Source of the DNA: Granulicella sp.
Lineage (GTDB): Bacteria; Acidobacteriota; Terriglobia; Terriglobales; Acidobacteriaceae
Length of the DNA: 64,000 bases
Direction: 5' to 3'
NCBI GenBank assembly: GCA_027365345.1
Contig: DAHXNO010000199.1
Coordinates: 1-64,000 of the forward strand
The position numbers were made by a program, and so were the translations under genes. Of the stretch, positions 1 to 9,057 are shown piece after piece (the first letter of the stretch is position 1; every line of letters starts with the position of its first letter). The notes below the pieces were generated by a model, which made no database searches, was not told the origin of the DNA, and was given only the letters and a program-made list of their open reading frames with translations.

Positions 1-1318
1 CAAAGGCTTCAATCTTTTTGCCAAGGTACTCCGGGGTTCGGCCGACCATGAGGCCGGCGATGAAGACGGCGATGATGATGAAGATGATCATGCCGTAGAG
101 GCCGGAGCCGACGCCGCCGAAGATCACCTCACCGAGAAGCATGTTGGTGAGGGGGACGAGTCCGCCGAGGGGCATGTAGGAGTCATGCATGGAGTTGACG
201 GCTCCGGTGCTGGTGTCTGTGGTGACGGTGGCGAAGAGCGCGGAGTTAGCGATGCCGAAGCGGACCTCCTTGCCTTCCATGTTGCCGCCGGACTGGAGGA
301 TGTACGAGTTGGTCTGGTCAACGTGGTGGTAGAGAGGGTTGGGTTGAGACTCTGCCCAGTAGCAGGTGAAGACGCCGAGAAACCAGAGGATGGTCATGCA
401 GGCCAACACGGCCCAACCATGCCGGGGTGAGCCGACCATCTTGCCGAGGGTGACGACCAGGCCGGCGGGGATAAGAAAAATTGAGAGCATCTCCAGGAAG
501 TTGGTGAGCGGAGTGGGGTTCTCGAAGGGATGGGCGCTGTTGGCGTTGAAGAAGCCGCCGCCGTTGGTGCCTAGCTCTTTGATGGCCTCCTGGGAGGCGA
601 CGGGGCCCTGGGCGATGGTCTGGGTGGTGACGGTGGTGGTGGAGGTCTTACCGTCGGCTCCGGTGGAGGTGACGGTGGTGGGTTGGAGGAGGGTAGCGGT
701 GGTGTAGGGCTTGAGGTTGTCGATGACTCCCTGGGAGGTGTAGGCCAGGGCGAGGAGGATGGAGATGGGGAGGAGGATCCAGAGAGTGGAGCGGGTGAGG
801 TCTACCCAGAAGTTGCCGAGGGTCTTCATTTCGCGCCGGGCGATGCCACGGATGAAGGCGATGGCGAGGGAGATGCCGGTGGCGGCGGACCAGAAGTTAT
901 GGGTGGCGAGGCCGAGCATCTGGGTGAGATAGCTCATGGTGGACTCTGGAGTGTAAGCCTGCCAGTTGGTGTTGGTGGAGAAGGAGACCGCGGTGTTGAG
1001 GGCGAGGGCGGGAGCGACGCCGGGAAGATGCTGCGGGTTGAACGGGAGATAGAACTGGATGCGTTCGATGAGGTAGGTGAGCAGCAGCGTGGCCGCGGTG
1101 AAGACGAGCATGGCGAGGCAGTATTGCGTCCAGCGCATCTCTTCGGCGGGATCTACGCCGGTGAGGCGGTAGAGAAGCCGCTCGCAGGGGACCAGCACGG
1201 GGTCCAGCCAAGTACGGCGGCCCTCAAAGACACGCGCCATGTAGAGGCCCATGGGCTTGGCGAGGAACAGGACGACGGTGATGAAGAGCGTGATTTGCAG
1301 CCAACCATTGAGCGACAT
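1..1318 (-). CDS. kdpA: Potassium-transporting ATPase subunit A (partial, C-terminus outside window)
   Basis: K+-translocating membrane subunit of the KdpFABC P-type ATPase, a high-affinity potassium uptake system. The reading frame is open to the window edge, giving 439 residues; family members are about 560-600, so the last quarter is missing. Three pore-loop signatures typical of KdpA are visible: NTNWQ near residue 117, [14 protein letters not shown] near 250 and GEVIFGG near 395, between many hydrophobic segments. The ATG overlaps the stop of kdpF by one base (TAATG), with GGAG eight bases upstream, so translation is probably coupled. kdpB and kdpC should lie beyond the left edge. Confidence 0.97.
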   Translation of the reverse strand, partial: MSLNGWLQITLFITVVLFLAKPMGLYMARVFEGRRTWLDPVLVPCERLLYRLTGVDPAEEMRWTQYCLAMLVFTAATLLLTYLIERIQFYLPFNPQHLPGVAPALALNTAVSFSTNTNWQAYTPESTMSYLTQMLGLATHNFWSAATGISLAIAFIRGIARREMKTLGNFWVDLTRSTLWILLPISILLALAYTSQGVIDNLKPYTTATLLQPTTVTSTGADGKTSTTTVTTQTIAQGPVASQEAIKELGTNGGGFFNANSAHPFENPTPLTNFLEMLSIFLIPAGLVVTLGKMVGSPRHGWAVLACMTILWFLGVFTCYWAESQPNPLYHHVDQTNSYILQSGGNMEGKEVRFGIANSALFATVTTDTSTGAVNSMHDSYMPLGGLVPLTNMLLGEVIFGGVGSGLYGMIIFIIIAVFIAGLMVGRTPEYLGKKIEAF

Positions 1319-1404
1319 TAGAACTTCTCCGGGCGAAGGAGCGCGTAGACGAGGTAGACGAGCAGGAGAGCGCTGATGAGCAGCAGGATGATGGTCTCTA
1401 TCAT
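1318..1404 (-). CDS. kdpF: KdpF, small stabilising subunit of the Kdp ATPase
   Basis: A 28-residue single-span membrane peptide beginning [11 protein letters not shown] and ending LRPEKF, matching the size, hydrophobic core and basic C-terminal tail of KdpF, which stabilises the KdpABC complex in E. coli. It lies directly before kdpA with a one-base stop/start overlap. Its own ATG overlaps the stop of the upstream 32-residue ORF (ATGA). The strong ribosome binding site AGAGGAG lies inside that upstream ORF. It is too short for most gene finders. Identity rests on position, length and pattern. Confidence 0.9.
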   Translation of the reverse strand: MIETIILLLISALLLVYLVYALLRPEKF

Positions 1405-1499
1405 TTGCGGTCTCCTCTGAGGTATTCGCAGCCGTAGATGTAGAGCGCGGCGAGCGGGAATAGGATTGCGAGGGTGATCAGTGCGATGAGATCGGCCAT
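1401..1499 (-). CDS. 32-residue membrane mini-protein leading the kdp operon
   Basis: The frame reads [19 protein letters not shown], then [13 protein letters not shown] and stop. It is a single hydrophobic segment followed by a short charged cytoplasmic-type tail containing Cys. GGAG lies nine bases before the ATG, and the stop overlaps the kdpF start (ATGA), so it appears to be the first cistron of kdpFABC. Short membrane ORFs with a C-terminal Cys-Glu just before kdpF are, from memory, common outside enterobacteria and usually unannotated. It may be an extra small Kdp subunit or a leader peptide coupling translation. The 281 bases upstream, to kdpE, hold no other gene and probably carry the kdpFABC promoter. 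Confidence 0.6.
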   Translation of the reverse strand: MADLIALITLAILFPLAALYIYGCEYLRGDRK

Positions 1500-1780
1500 A
1501 GGTAGGCTCCATTCGCGGATGGCTGGGTTGTGAGCTTGACGGGGACGGCTTGCAGAACCTTACCAGGCGAGGTTGAAGGGGAAGAGGGTTGCGGTGCGCG
1601 AATGCAGGAACTGGGCGGGTTGCTGGTGGAGATGACTTGGCGACCGCGGGGTGCGAGCGGGATGCGGCGGGCGAAGGGGGTGGGCAAAGCGGCGGGCAAG
1701 GGAGAGACTACGATCGCTTTCATTCCGACCTCGAATGTTATTGGAAGCGCGGAGGGCGTAGGAAGTCTGTAGAGAAGTAG

Positions 1781-2467
1781 TTAAGAAGTTGTAAGTTCAG
1801 AGCGCAGGCGGTAGCCCACCCAGGGTTCGCTTTCGATGAAGCGAGAGCTGTCCGCGGGGTCAAGCTTCTTGCGGAGTTGAGCGATGAGGACGCGAAGGTA
1901 CTCCGGTTGGTCTTCACCGGCGGGGCCCCAGATCTGGCGGAGGAGGTACTTGTGAGCGAGGACGCGGTTGGGGTTGTTGGCGAAGAGGAGGAGGAGGTCG
2001 AACTCTTTGGGAGTGAGGTGAACTTCAACCTGGTTGACGCGGACGACGCGGGCGGCGGTGTCAATGAAGAGGCTGCCGACGGTGACCTGGGCTGGGGGTG
2101 GTTCGGAGTGGTCGATTTTGCGCAGATTGGCGCGGACGCGGGCGAGAAGCTCCGGCATGCTGAAGGGTTTGGTGACGTAGTCGTCAGCGCCTTCGTCGAG
2201 GGCGCTGACCTTCATGGTCTCTTGTTCGCGGACGGTGAGGACGATGATGGGGGTTTCGGCGAGGCGGCGGATGGCGCGGGTGAGTTCGATGCCGCCCATC
2301 TCCGGCATGCCGAGGTCGGTGATGACCAGATCCGGGGATTGGGAACGGAAGAGATCAAAGGCCTGCATGCCGTTATTGGCCACGATGACCTCATAGCCGC
2401 AGCTCTGCAGGGAGGTGCGGAGGACACGGGTGATTTGGCGTTCGTCATCAACTACGAGGATGCGCAT
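1781..2467 (-). CDS. kdpE: KdpE-type OmpR-family response regulator
   Basis: A 228-residue DNA-binding response regulator. The receiver domain spans residues 1-120, with the acidic pair VVDDE near residue 6, phospho-acceptor Asp51 in VITDLGMPE and the conserved Lys in VTKPF near 101. An OmpR/PhoB winged helix follows at about 128-225, ending in EPWVGYRLR. In known systems KdpE activates kdpFABC under potassium limitation. It lies 93 bases downstream of the KdpD sensor-domain gene on the same strand and directly upstream of the kdp structural genes, which supports the KdpE assignment over a generic PhoB. Confidence 0.93.
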   Translation of the reverse strand: MRILVVDDERQITRVLRTSLQSCGYEVIVANNGMQAFDLFRSQSPDLVITDLGMPEMGGIELTRAIRRLAETPIIVLTVREQETMKVSALDEGADDYVTKPFSMPELLARVRANLRKIDHSEPPPAQVTVGSLFIDTAARVVRVNQVEVHLTPKEFDLLLLFANNPNRVLAHKYLLRQIWGPAGEDQPEYLRVLIAQLRKKLDPADSSRFIESEPWVGYRLRSELTTS

Positions 2468-2559
2468 GAGGGCAAGATGAGGGCAAGATCTGGAGTGGGA
2501 GCCAGGCGGGAGAGCGCGGACGCGAGGCTGGGGCAGAGGTGGGCCAATGGTTTGGTGGC

Positions 2560-3702
2560 TTATCGGTTTGCCTGGTTGATGATGTGCAGGTCGACGTGAG
2601 GCGCTTCGGAGAGAAACTTCTGGATGGCGAAGAAGTAGAGGTACTTGCGCAGGCCGTGGAGTGCTGAGCGGCCAAATAAGACTTGAGTGACGCGGTGCTC
2701 GGTAATGAAGGCGGCGGTTGCGGAGGCGACGTGCTTGCCCGGGGCGAGATGGATGATGTGAGCGCCGAGGTTTTCGGCGAATTTGACGCTGGCTTCCAGG
2801 TTACGTTTGCATTCGGCAGACTCATCCTTTTCAGACTGGACGTGAAGGACGTAGAGTTCGCCGCCGAGGCCTTCGGCGAGGCGTGCGCCGCGGGCGATGA
2901 GATCGCGGGCCTGAGGGCGGGAGCTGATGCAGACGGCAACCTTTTCTGAGACGGACCAGTGGGGGCCAAGCTGCTTGCGCTTGACGTAACTATCCAGGGT
3001 GCGGTCCACGGCGCGGGTGACGCGGTGGAGGGCCATCTCGCGCAGGGCAATGAGGTTACCCCGGCGGAAGAAGTTCGAGAGGGCGCGTTCGGCGCGGTCT
3101 ACGGGGTAGATGTCGCCGCGCTTCATGCGGGTGACCAGAGCCTCGGGAGTGAGGTCAGCGATGACGATCTCGTCGGCGCGGTCCAGGACCCAGTCCGGGA
3201 CGGTCTCACGGACGGGGATTCCGGTGAGGCTCTGGACGCGGGGGGTGAGGCTTTCAATGTGTTGGACGTTGATGGTGCTGAGGACGTCGATGTTGGCGTC
3301 GAGGATGAGGAAGACGTCCTCATAGCGTTTGGAGTTGCGGCTGCCGACGATGTTGGTGTGGGCGAGTTCATCGATGAGGACGACCTGGGGACGGCGGGCG
3401 ATGATGGCGTCGACGTCCATCTCCTGGAAGAGGGTGCCCTTGTAGTCGATCTGGCGGGTGGGGACGTGTTCGAGACGGGCGGCCAGCTCAGCGGTGACCT
3501 TGCGCCCATGGGATTCGACGATGCCGATGACGACATCTTCACCGCGCTGGCGGCGGCGAATGCCTTCGCTGAGCATGCTGAAGGTTTTGCCCACGCCGGG
3601 AGCGTAGCCGAGGAAGACCTTGAATAGGCCGCGAGTCTTTTCGGGTTCGGCTGCAATCAGCCAATCTTCTGGAGTTTTGCGGGGAGTGGGGTCAGCCTGC
3701 AA
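2560..3702 (-). CDS. kdpD: KdpD N-terminal sensor protein (KdpD domain plus universal stress domain), no kinase
   Basis: A 380-residue protein equivalent to only the cytoplasmic N-terminal part of KdpD. The KdpD domain occupies about residues 22-230, with Walker A GYAPGVGKT at 32-40 and Walker B-like VVLIDELAHTN. A universal-stress-protein domain occupies about 250-370. It ends where full-length KdpD (near 900 residues in E. coli) would enter the DUF4118 membrane domain. The start is TTG at 3702, preceded ten bases earlier by AAGGAG. The missing half is encoded divergently from 3720, only 17 bases away. It should act as the ligand/nucleotide-sensing partner of that kinase. Confidence 0.9.
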   Translation of the reverse strand: MQADPTPRKTPEDWLIAAEPEKTRGLFKVFLGYAPGVGKTFSMLSEGIRRRQRGEDVVIGIVESHGRKVTAELAARLEHVPTRQIDYKGTLFQEMDVDAIIARRPQVVLIDELAHTNIVGSRNSKRYEDVFLILDANIDVLSTINVQHIESLTPRVQSLTGIPVRETVPDWVLDRADEIVIADLTPEALVTRMKRGDIYPVDRAERALSNFFRRGNLIALREMALHRVTRAVDRTLDSYVKRKQLGPHWSVSEKVAVCISSRPQARDLIARGARLAEGLGGELYVLHVQSEKDESAECKRNLEASVKFAENLGAHIIHLAPGKHVASATAAFITEHRVTQVLFGRSALHGLRKYLYFFAIQKFLSEAPHVDLHIINQANR

Positions 3703-3719
3703 TTTATACTATCTCCTTA

Positions 3720-5156
3720 GTGAACACACAGCGCATGGTCGAGATCTCCCGGTGGGCGGCGGCCGCAGCGATGCTGACCGGAATTGTAGCTGTATTTCGT
3801 CTCTGGGTACATCTGAACACGACGACGGCGGCATTGACGCTGCTATTGCTGGTGTTATTTCTGGCGGCGCGCTGGGGCTTGCGCTATGCCCTGGCAACGT
3901 CGATTGCGGCTACCGTAGCCTACAACTATTACTTTCTGCGGCGGTTGGAGCGGTTTACGATCAACGATCCGCAGGTATGGCTGAACATCTTCGCCTTTTT
4001 GACGGTGGCGATTGTGGGCAGCCGGTTATCTGAGCGGGTGCGGGAGGAGGGTGCGGATGCGCGGCGCCGGCAGGGAGAGCTGGAGGTATTGTACGGCCTG
4101 AGCCGGCAGCTTCTGCAGACGGAGAATGTGCCCAGCCTGCTGAACGCCATCAGCCCCGCGATCATGCTGGTGACGCGGGCCGAGGCGATTGTGCTGTACC
4201 TGCTGGATGGAGACCGGCGGTACATGGCCGGAGACGGATCCTTGATTCAACTGGATGATATAGCCCTGCGCCAACTGGCGGAGACGCTGCCAGCGCCTGA
4301 GACGGTGGCCAAGCAGGCGCGGATTCCGTTGCGGGTGGGGGTGAGGCCACGCGGGTTGCTGCTGATCAACGGTGTGAATCTTTCGGAGGAGACGCTGGAG
4401 GCGATTGGGGGATTGATCTCCGCATCCATTGACCGGGCGCAGGCGCTGGAAGATGTGACCCGAGGAGAGGCGGCCAAGGAGAGCGAGCGGCTGCGTTCGC
4501 TGATGATCGACTCGATTACCCATGAGTTGCGAACGCCGCTGACGGCGATCAAGGCTGCGGCTTCCACGCTGCTGCTACCCAAACCGCTGGACCCTGAGGA
4601 GCAGCGGGAGCTGCTGACGGTGATCAACGAGGAGAGCGACCGGCTGAATCAACTGGTCTCTGAGGCGGTGGAGATGGCGCAACTGGATACCAGAGAGGTC
4701 CACATGACCTTTGCGCCGGCATCCATTGGGGCGCTGGTGGAGAAGGCGCTGACGTACTGCTCCAGCCTGCTGGACAAGCACGAGGTGAAGGTGGATATAC
4801 CCGACCTGCCGGCCGTGAAGGCGGACGCGGACTATATCACGAAGGTGCTGACAAACCTGATAGAGAATGCGGCGAAGTACTCGGCGGAAGGAACGCCGAT
4901 CTGCATCTCTGCGGAACTGAAGGACGGTATGGTCAGCGTGAGCGTGGCCGATCGGGGCATGGGGGTCGATCTATCGGAACAGAGCTTGATCTTTGAACGG
5001 TTCTACCGGGCGAACGTTCCCAGCCAGCAGAGCTGGGGGACGGGCATGGGGCTGGCGATCAGCAGAGCCATCATCGAAGCGCACCATGGGACGCTGTCTG
5101 TGACCAGCCAGCTTGGGGAGGGATCGGTGTTCAGCTTTACGCTGCCGGTGGCGTGA
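3720..5156 (+). CDS. KdpD C-terminal half as a stand-alone membrane histidine kinase (DUF4118-GAF-HisKA-HATPase)
   Basis: A 478-residue sensor kinase corresponding to the KdpD membrane and kinase parts. Four hydrophobic segments lie between about residues 12 and 103 (DUF4118), a GAF-like region at 120-235, and a HisKA dimerisation helix with phospho-acceptor His268 in SITHELRTPL. The HATPase domain has N-box NLIENAAKYS, G1 DRGMGVD and G2 GTGMGLA. The frame opens with GTG at 3720; ATG at 3735 is an alternative, and neither has a clear ribosome binding site. It is divergent from the KdpD sensor-domain gene, so the two proteins probably assemble into one functional KdpD. An orphan kinase is less likely given the position. 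Confidence 0.88.
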   Translation: MNTQRMVEISRWAAAAAMLTGIVAVFRLWVHLNTTTAALTLLLLVLFLAARWGLRYALATSIAATVAYNYYFLRRLERFTINDPQVWLNIFAFLTVAIVGSRLSERVREEGADARRRQGELEVLYGLSRQLLQTENVPSLLNAISPAIMLVTRAEAIVLYLLDGDRRYMAGDGSLIQLDDIALRQLAETLPAPETVAKQARIPLRVGVRPRGLLLINGVNLSEETLEAIGGLISASIDRAQALEDVTRGEAAKESERLRSLMIDSITHELRTPLTAIKAAASTLLLPKPLDPEEQRELLTVINEESDRLNQLVSEAVEMAQLDTREVHMTFAPASIGALVEKALTYCSSLLDKHEVKVDIPDLPAVKADADYITKVLTNLIENAAKYSAEGTPICISAELKDGMVSVSVADRGMGVDLSEQSLIFERFYRANVPSQQSWGTGMGLAISRAIIEAHHGTLSVTSQLGEGSVFSFTLPVA

Positions 5157-5626
5157 GACCAACGCGCGACAGGGATGAGCCGGGTGGGCGATGTTCCGCG
5201 GGCGGGTAGCGTCGTGCGGTCTGGGTGGACGAGCAACAGGCGAACAACGGGCGTTTTGCCGATGAACAGGCGTTTTACTGATGGTTGCGCCGCGCTGGGG
5301 TGAGCAGGAGTGGGGTGGGGTTGCCCGGCGCAGAAGGGCGTGCGCTGAGGCAGGAGTGCTGGGATTGGCGATTCAACATCCGCGTTTCACGCGGAGCGAG
5401 TGGCGTGCGAGAGGAGACTTTCGCCGATGACAGTCGCCAACGGGTTCCACCTGTCCGCCAATCGATCTATGCAGGTCTCCTCCATTTTTCTCAAGACAGA
5501 GTTTTTGACCCGACCTTAGGATCATTCCGTAATTCCTCTCGTGCGGATAGCGATGCCGTGACAGGTTTTCGGTCTGGTGTTTTCAAGCGGGGGGTGCTTG
5601 GCCTGGCTCGGCTTGATGGCTTATCC
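5157..5626. other. Non-coding or degraded stretch between the kinase and the TonB-receptor remnant
   Basis: No convincing gene start, RNA or terminator was found. The plus-strand frame stays open from 5285 and runs into the receptor remnant, but its translation before about 5627 does not resemble a beta-barrel protein. The stretch is probably decayed sequence. Confidence 0.5.
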
Positions 5627-6256
5627 GCAGAACCGAAGTTGAAAACATCAGCCTACGATGCGCGAAATAGGCTGGTTGCTCTATATGACTACGCGGTTCC
5701 TTTGGTGCATGGGCTGGGTGGAGGTCCGTTGGCGCGTTCCATCCTGGGTGGATGGAACTTCGCCGGAATTACCGCGCTACAGAGCGGCTTTCCGGTGACG
5801 ATTTACGACGGCGGAGTCTATAACTCGCTGTATTGCGATGAGTTCAGTTTTGTCAATTGCCCGGACGTACCCAACACATCGACGTTCCGTATTAAGACGC
5901 TGAATCCGCGACGGCCGGGAAATTACTGGTTCAATCCCGCCACGTTCTCCCAGGAGCCGATTGGAACGTTTGGCAATGTGAAGCGGAATTTCTTCCATGG
6001 TCCTGGATTCAACTACTCGAATGTGGAGATCTACAAGAATATTCCGCTGGGAGGTACGAACGCCGCGCGGTATGTGCAGCTTCGGCTGGAGGCGTATAAC
6101 GTCTTCAACCACGCAAACTTTGCAAACCCAAATGGCAACTACGGCGCCGGAGCCCCTGCGTTTGGCGCCATCAGTTCGGTTGATCAACCGGTGAACCCCA
6201 GCGGTGATCCACAGCCGGCGCGCGCCATTCAGTTGGCTGGGAAGGTTTACTTCTAG
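5627..6256 (+). pseudogene. C-terminal remnant of a TonB-dependent (Oar-like) outer-membrane receptor
   Basis: About 209 residues matching only the end of the large carboxypeptidase-regulatory TonB-dependent receptors abundant in Acidobacteriota (normally about 1000-1200 residues). Recognisable elements are YDARNRLVALYDYAVP, GGWNFAGITALQSGFPVTIY, VQLRLEAYNVFNHANFANP and the C-terminal aromatic barrel end AGKVYF. The plug domain, the N-terminal CarboxypepD_reg domain and most of the barrel are absent, and no start signal fits. The intact family takes up glycans or binds large substrates; this copy is almost certainly dead. Confidence 0.75.
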
Positions 6257-6437
6257 TGGAAGTGGATGGAGGGGCCAAGGGCGAGTTGAGTGCATGGCCG
6301 GTATGCTGCCGACGCCTGGCCAAGGAGGGGTGCGGCGTAAGGAAGTTGCAGGGAGACAGCGTGACGCGACTGCGTGTTCCATAGCTTCTCCATGATTGGA
6401 ACGATGAGAGCTTTAGCAGGAGAAAGGATAGCTTACG

Positions 6438-7010
6438 ATGCCACATATCGCACTGCCAGAGGGCTTGAATGGGATTCGAAGCGCGATGGCCTTCCGTCCC
6501 GAGGTTGCCCAGCCACTGAGTGAACTTGCCGAGGTGCTTCTGCATGGACCCCATTCTCTAACCGCAGGCGAGCGAGAGTTGATTGCTACCTACGTATCGT
6601 CGCTGAATGGCTGCTATTACTGCCAGATGAGTCACGGGGCCATTGCGGCTGCGCACCTGGATGGCAATGAGGAACTGGTAAGGTGCGTAAAGGAAGATTT
6701 CCGCCGTGCCGAGATCTCCGACAAGCTTAAGGCGCTGTTGGAGATTGCTGCAAAGGTGCAAAGGGGCGGAAGGAACGTGACTGCGGAAGACGCGGCGAAT
6801 GCGCGCCGGTACGGAGCTACGGATCTGGAGATTCACGATACGGTATTGATTGCGGCTTTCTTCTGCATGTGTAACCGGTACGTTGATGGCCTGGCTACGA
6901 CACAGCCTGGCGACGAAGCCCTGTACCGGGAGCGCGGCAAGCAGGTTGCATGTGAGGGATACGTCAGCGCCGGCAAGACTTATCAGCCGCCCGCGGCTAG
7001 AACACGGTAA
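6438..7010 (+). CDS. Carboxymuconolactone decarboxylase/AhpD-like peroxidase-related protein, paralog 1
   Basis: A 190-residue all-helical protein with the AhpD/CMD redox signature: Cys59, Cys62 and His66 in NGCYYCQMSH, preceded by LTAGERELIATY. The family includes alkylhydroperoxidase-like proteins that use the CxxC pair. The start ATG follows AGGAGAAAGGA. It is the first of three paralogs here and lies ten bases upstream of the second (7021), with which it shares the N-terminus MPHI and the motif EIHDTVLIAA, so the pair is a tandem duplication in one operon. The physiological substrate cannot be deduced; a role in peroxide or quinone detoxification is inferred. Confidence 0.85.
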   Translation: MPHIALPEGLNGIRSAMAFRPEVAQPLSELAEVLLHGPHSLTAGERELIATYVSSLNGCYYCQMSHGAIAAAHLDGNEELVRCVKEDFRRAEISDKLKALLEIAAKVQRGGRNVTAEDAANARRYGATDLEIHDTVLIAAFFCMCNRYVDGLATTQPGDEALYRERGKQVACEGYVSAGKTYQPPAARTR

Positions 7011-7020
7011 GGAGGAGACT

Positions 7021-7554
7021 ATGCCACATATCACTCTGCAGGAAGGACTGCCCGGCATCAGCGCCGGATTCGCTTTTCGCCCCGAGACGGCCAAGCCCAT
7101 GCGCGAATTGGCTCATATTCTTCTCCATGAGCCGGGGCCGCTAACGCCGGGAGAGAGGGAGTTGATTGCCACCTATGTCTCTGCGCGCAACGATTGCTAT
7201 TTCTGCCAGGCCAGTCACGGCGGTGCAGCCGCTGCGCACCTGGGCAGCGAAGAGGTGGTGCAGAAGGTGAAGGTGGACCCGGAGGCTGCGCCCGTTTCCG
7301 CAAAGCTGAGGGCGCTGTTGAACATTGCCGGCAAGGTGCAGAGCGGAGGAAAGAATGTGAGCGAGGAGGATGTTGCCCGGGCGCGCGAGTTGGGAGCTAC
7401 GGACCATGAGATTCACGATACGGTGCTGATTGCGGCGGCCTTTTGCATGTACAACCGCTATGTCGATGGCCTGGGAACATGGCAGCCGGAAGATGCATCG
7501 ATGTATGCCCAGATGGGCAAGCATCTGGCGGAGCACGGATACCGGAAGCCCTGA
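7021..7554 (+). CDS. Carboxymuconolactone decarboxylase/AhpD-like protein, paralog 2
   Basis: A 177-residue paralog of the preceding gene with the same Cys59-x-x-Cys62-x3-His66 signature (NDCYFCQASH). The start ATG at 7021 is set by the good ribosome binding site AAGGAGGA and by alignment with the MPHI N-terminus of the other copies; the frame stays open upstream inside paralog 1, but that extension is not part of the protein. The C-terminus is shorter than in paralogs 1 and 3. It is followed within 33 bases by an MFS transporter that is probably co-transcribed. Confidence 0.85.
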   Translation: MPHITLQEGLPGISAGFAFRPETAKPMRELAHILLHEPGPLTPGERELIATYVSARNDCYFCQASHGGAAAAHLGSEEVVQKVKVDPEAAPVSAKLRALLNIAGKVQSGGKNVSEEDVARARELGATDHEIHDTVLIAAAFCMYNRYVDGLGTWQPEDASMYAQMGKHLAEHGYRKP

Positions 7555-7587
7555 CGTTGAGCAGTGGTCAGACTGGAGTAACGCCCT

Positions 7588-8907
7588 TTGAATTCTTCAG
7601 CCGCTGAACAAGGTTACCCGGAGGAGAGCCTACGGTATCCGGGATGGCGAGTGGTGGTGATCTGCCAGATTGGCGTGCTCACCGGAATCGCCACGATTTT
7701 CTTCTCCATTTTTACTCTGTTTCTCAAGCCCTGGCAGGTTGAGTTTGGGTGGAGCAGAGAACAGATTGCGCAGGCGTTCAGCACTGCCGCGATTACGGTC
7801 GCAATCTGCTCGCCCCTGATGGGGAGAGTTCTGGATCGATTTGAGCCGCGGAAGGTGATTGCCGCCATGATGGTGGCCTTCGGGCTGGGTTTTGCGTCGC
7901 TTGCCTGGCTGACTCCATCTACCGGACATCTTTATAGCACTGCGGTTTTTCTGGGCGTGACTGGCACGGGAACCTATCAGCTTGGCTACGCTCGGATTGT
8001 GGCCAGTTGGTTCCAGCGCCGTTTGGGTACGGCGCTTTCTGTAGTGGTAGCCGGCTCAGGCGTGGGGTCACTGTTTTTCCCTCCACTGGTGCAGCACTGC
8101 ATTACGGTTTATGGCTGGCGCAGCACCACGCTGCTGCTGGCGGCTCTGCCCGTGCTGCTCGGGGCGCCACTCACCTTCCTTTTTGCACCTTCTGCTGGAC
8201 GTTCATCCGCGCCGCGGGATGAGAGGAAGGATGCAGCGCCGGGATTGGGCTGGAGGCAGGCACTGGCGGGCCGCAGTTTCTGGCTGCTGGCGCTTGGAGT
8301 GTGTGCGATGTCGTTGGCCGAGAATGGCATCACGGTGCATCTGGCTCCGATGCTGAGCGATCGCGGACTGGCGGCCTCGCATGCAGCGCTGGTCGTCTCT
8401 TTTCTGGGCGGGGCCAGCGTTGGCGGTAGGCTGCTGCTCGGTTGGGTGCTGGATTATCTTGAGGGATCCTATCTTGCGATGGGTTCGTTGCTATTGGCCG
8501 GAGCCGGATTGTTTCTGCTGGGCCACGCGCATAGCTTTCCTGCGGCGATTGGCGCTGCTGTGCTTGCAGGGCTGGGCATGGGGTGCGAGTTCGATCTGAT
8601 GCCTTACATTCTGAAACGCTACTTCGGGATTCGTTCGTTTTCCACCATGTATGGGCTTCTCTACACGGGCTATGCGACGGCGGGGGCTATTGCTCCGCTG
8701 GTGATGGGCAGGATCTATGACGCAACCGGGTCCTATACCGTGATTGTCTCCATCTTTTCGGGGTGTACTGCGGTTGCAGGCCTTTGCATGTTGGCGTTGC
8801 CTGCCTACACCAACGCCGAGGAGATTGCTGTTGGCGCAGAGCCCCGGGAACCATCGGCGAAAGTTGCGGACGCGCGGGACGACGCTGATCCGGAGTACGT
8901 CGGCTGA
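7588..8907 (+). CDS. MFS transporter, oxalate/formate-antiporter-like
   Basis: A 439-residue major facilitator with about twelve hydrophobic segments and the cytoplasmic loop motif GRVLDRFEPRKV after the second span, repeated in weaker form as GGRLLLGWVLDYLEG in the second half. The overall pattern resembles the monocarboxylate/oxalate-formate antiporter branch. The start is TTG at 7588 with GGAG ten bases upstream. The C-terminus (about 30 residues) is polar. It follows the two CMD/AhpD-like genes closely, suggesting transport of a small organic acid or aromatic compound handled by them; the substrate is unknown. Confidence 0.85.
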   Translation: MNSSAAEQGYPEESLRYPGWRVVVICQIGVLTGIATIFFSIFTLFLKPWQVEFGWSREQIAQAFSTAAITVAICSPLMGRVLDRFEPRKVIAAMMVAFGLGFASLAWLTPSTGHLYSTAVFLGVTGTGTYQLGYARIVASWFQRRLGTALSVVVAGSGVGSLFFPPLVQHCITVYGWRSTTLLLAALPVLLGAPLTFLFAPSAGRSSAPRDERKDAAPGLGWRQALAGRSFWLLALGVCAMSLAENGITVHLAPMLSDRGLAASHAALVVSFLGGASVGGRLLLGWVLDYLEGSYLAMGSLLLAGAGLFLLGHAHSFPAAIGAAVLAGLGMGCEFDLMPYILKRYFGIRSFSTMYGLLYTGYATAGAIAPLVMGRIYDATGSYTVIVSIFSGCTAVAGLCMLALPAYTNAEEIAVGAEPREPSAKVADARDDADPEYVG

Positions 8908-8962
8908 GCGTGCTGAGTCTTGCGGGAGATAGAGAGCGCGGGGCTCCGCTTTGCGGTTGGCG

Positions 8963-8988
8963 GGGGTGCGGGTGTGGGGTGCGGGTGT
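8963..8988. repeat. Two tandem copies of a 13-bp GT-rich unit
   Basis: GGGGTGCGGGTGT occurs twice head to tail between the convergent MFS and glycosidase genes. It is a simple tandem duplication with no visible terminator structure. Confidence 0.6.
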
Positions 8989-9057
8989 GCGTCTGCCTGG
9001 CCGTAACGGTTTCCTGATTGTACGCAGCAGCGGATCGAGGGATGGATGAAATCCTGC

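Noticed and set aside
2959-3627. 222-residue plus-strand frame opposite the KdpD sensor gene
   Set aside because: Antisense shadow of a well-supported gene.
6850-7020. N-terminal extension of CMD paralog 2
   Set aside because: The extension lies inside paralog 1; the ATG at 7021 has its own AAGGAGGA and aligns with the MPHI start of the other copies.
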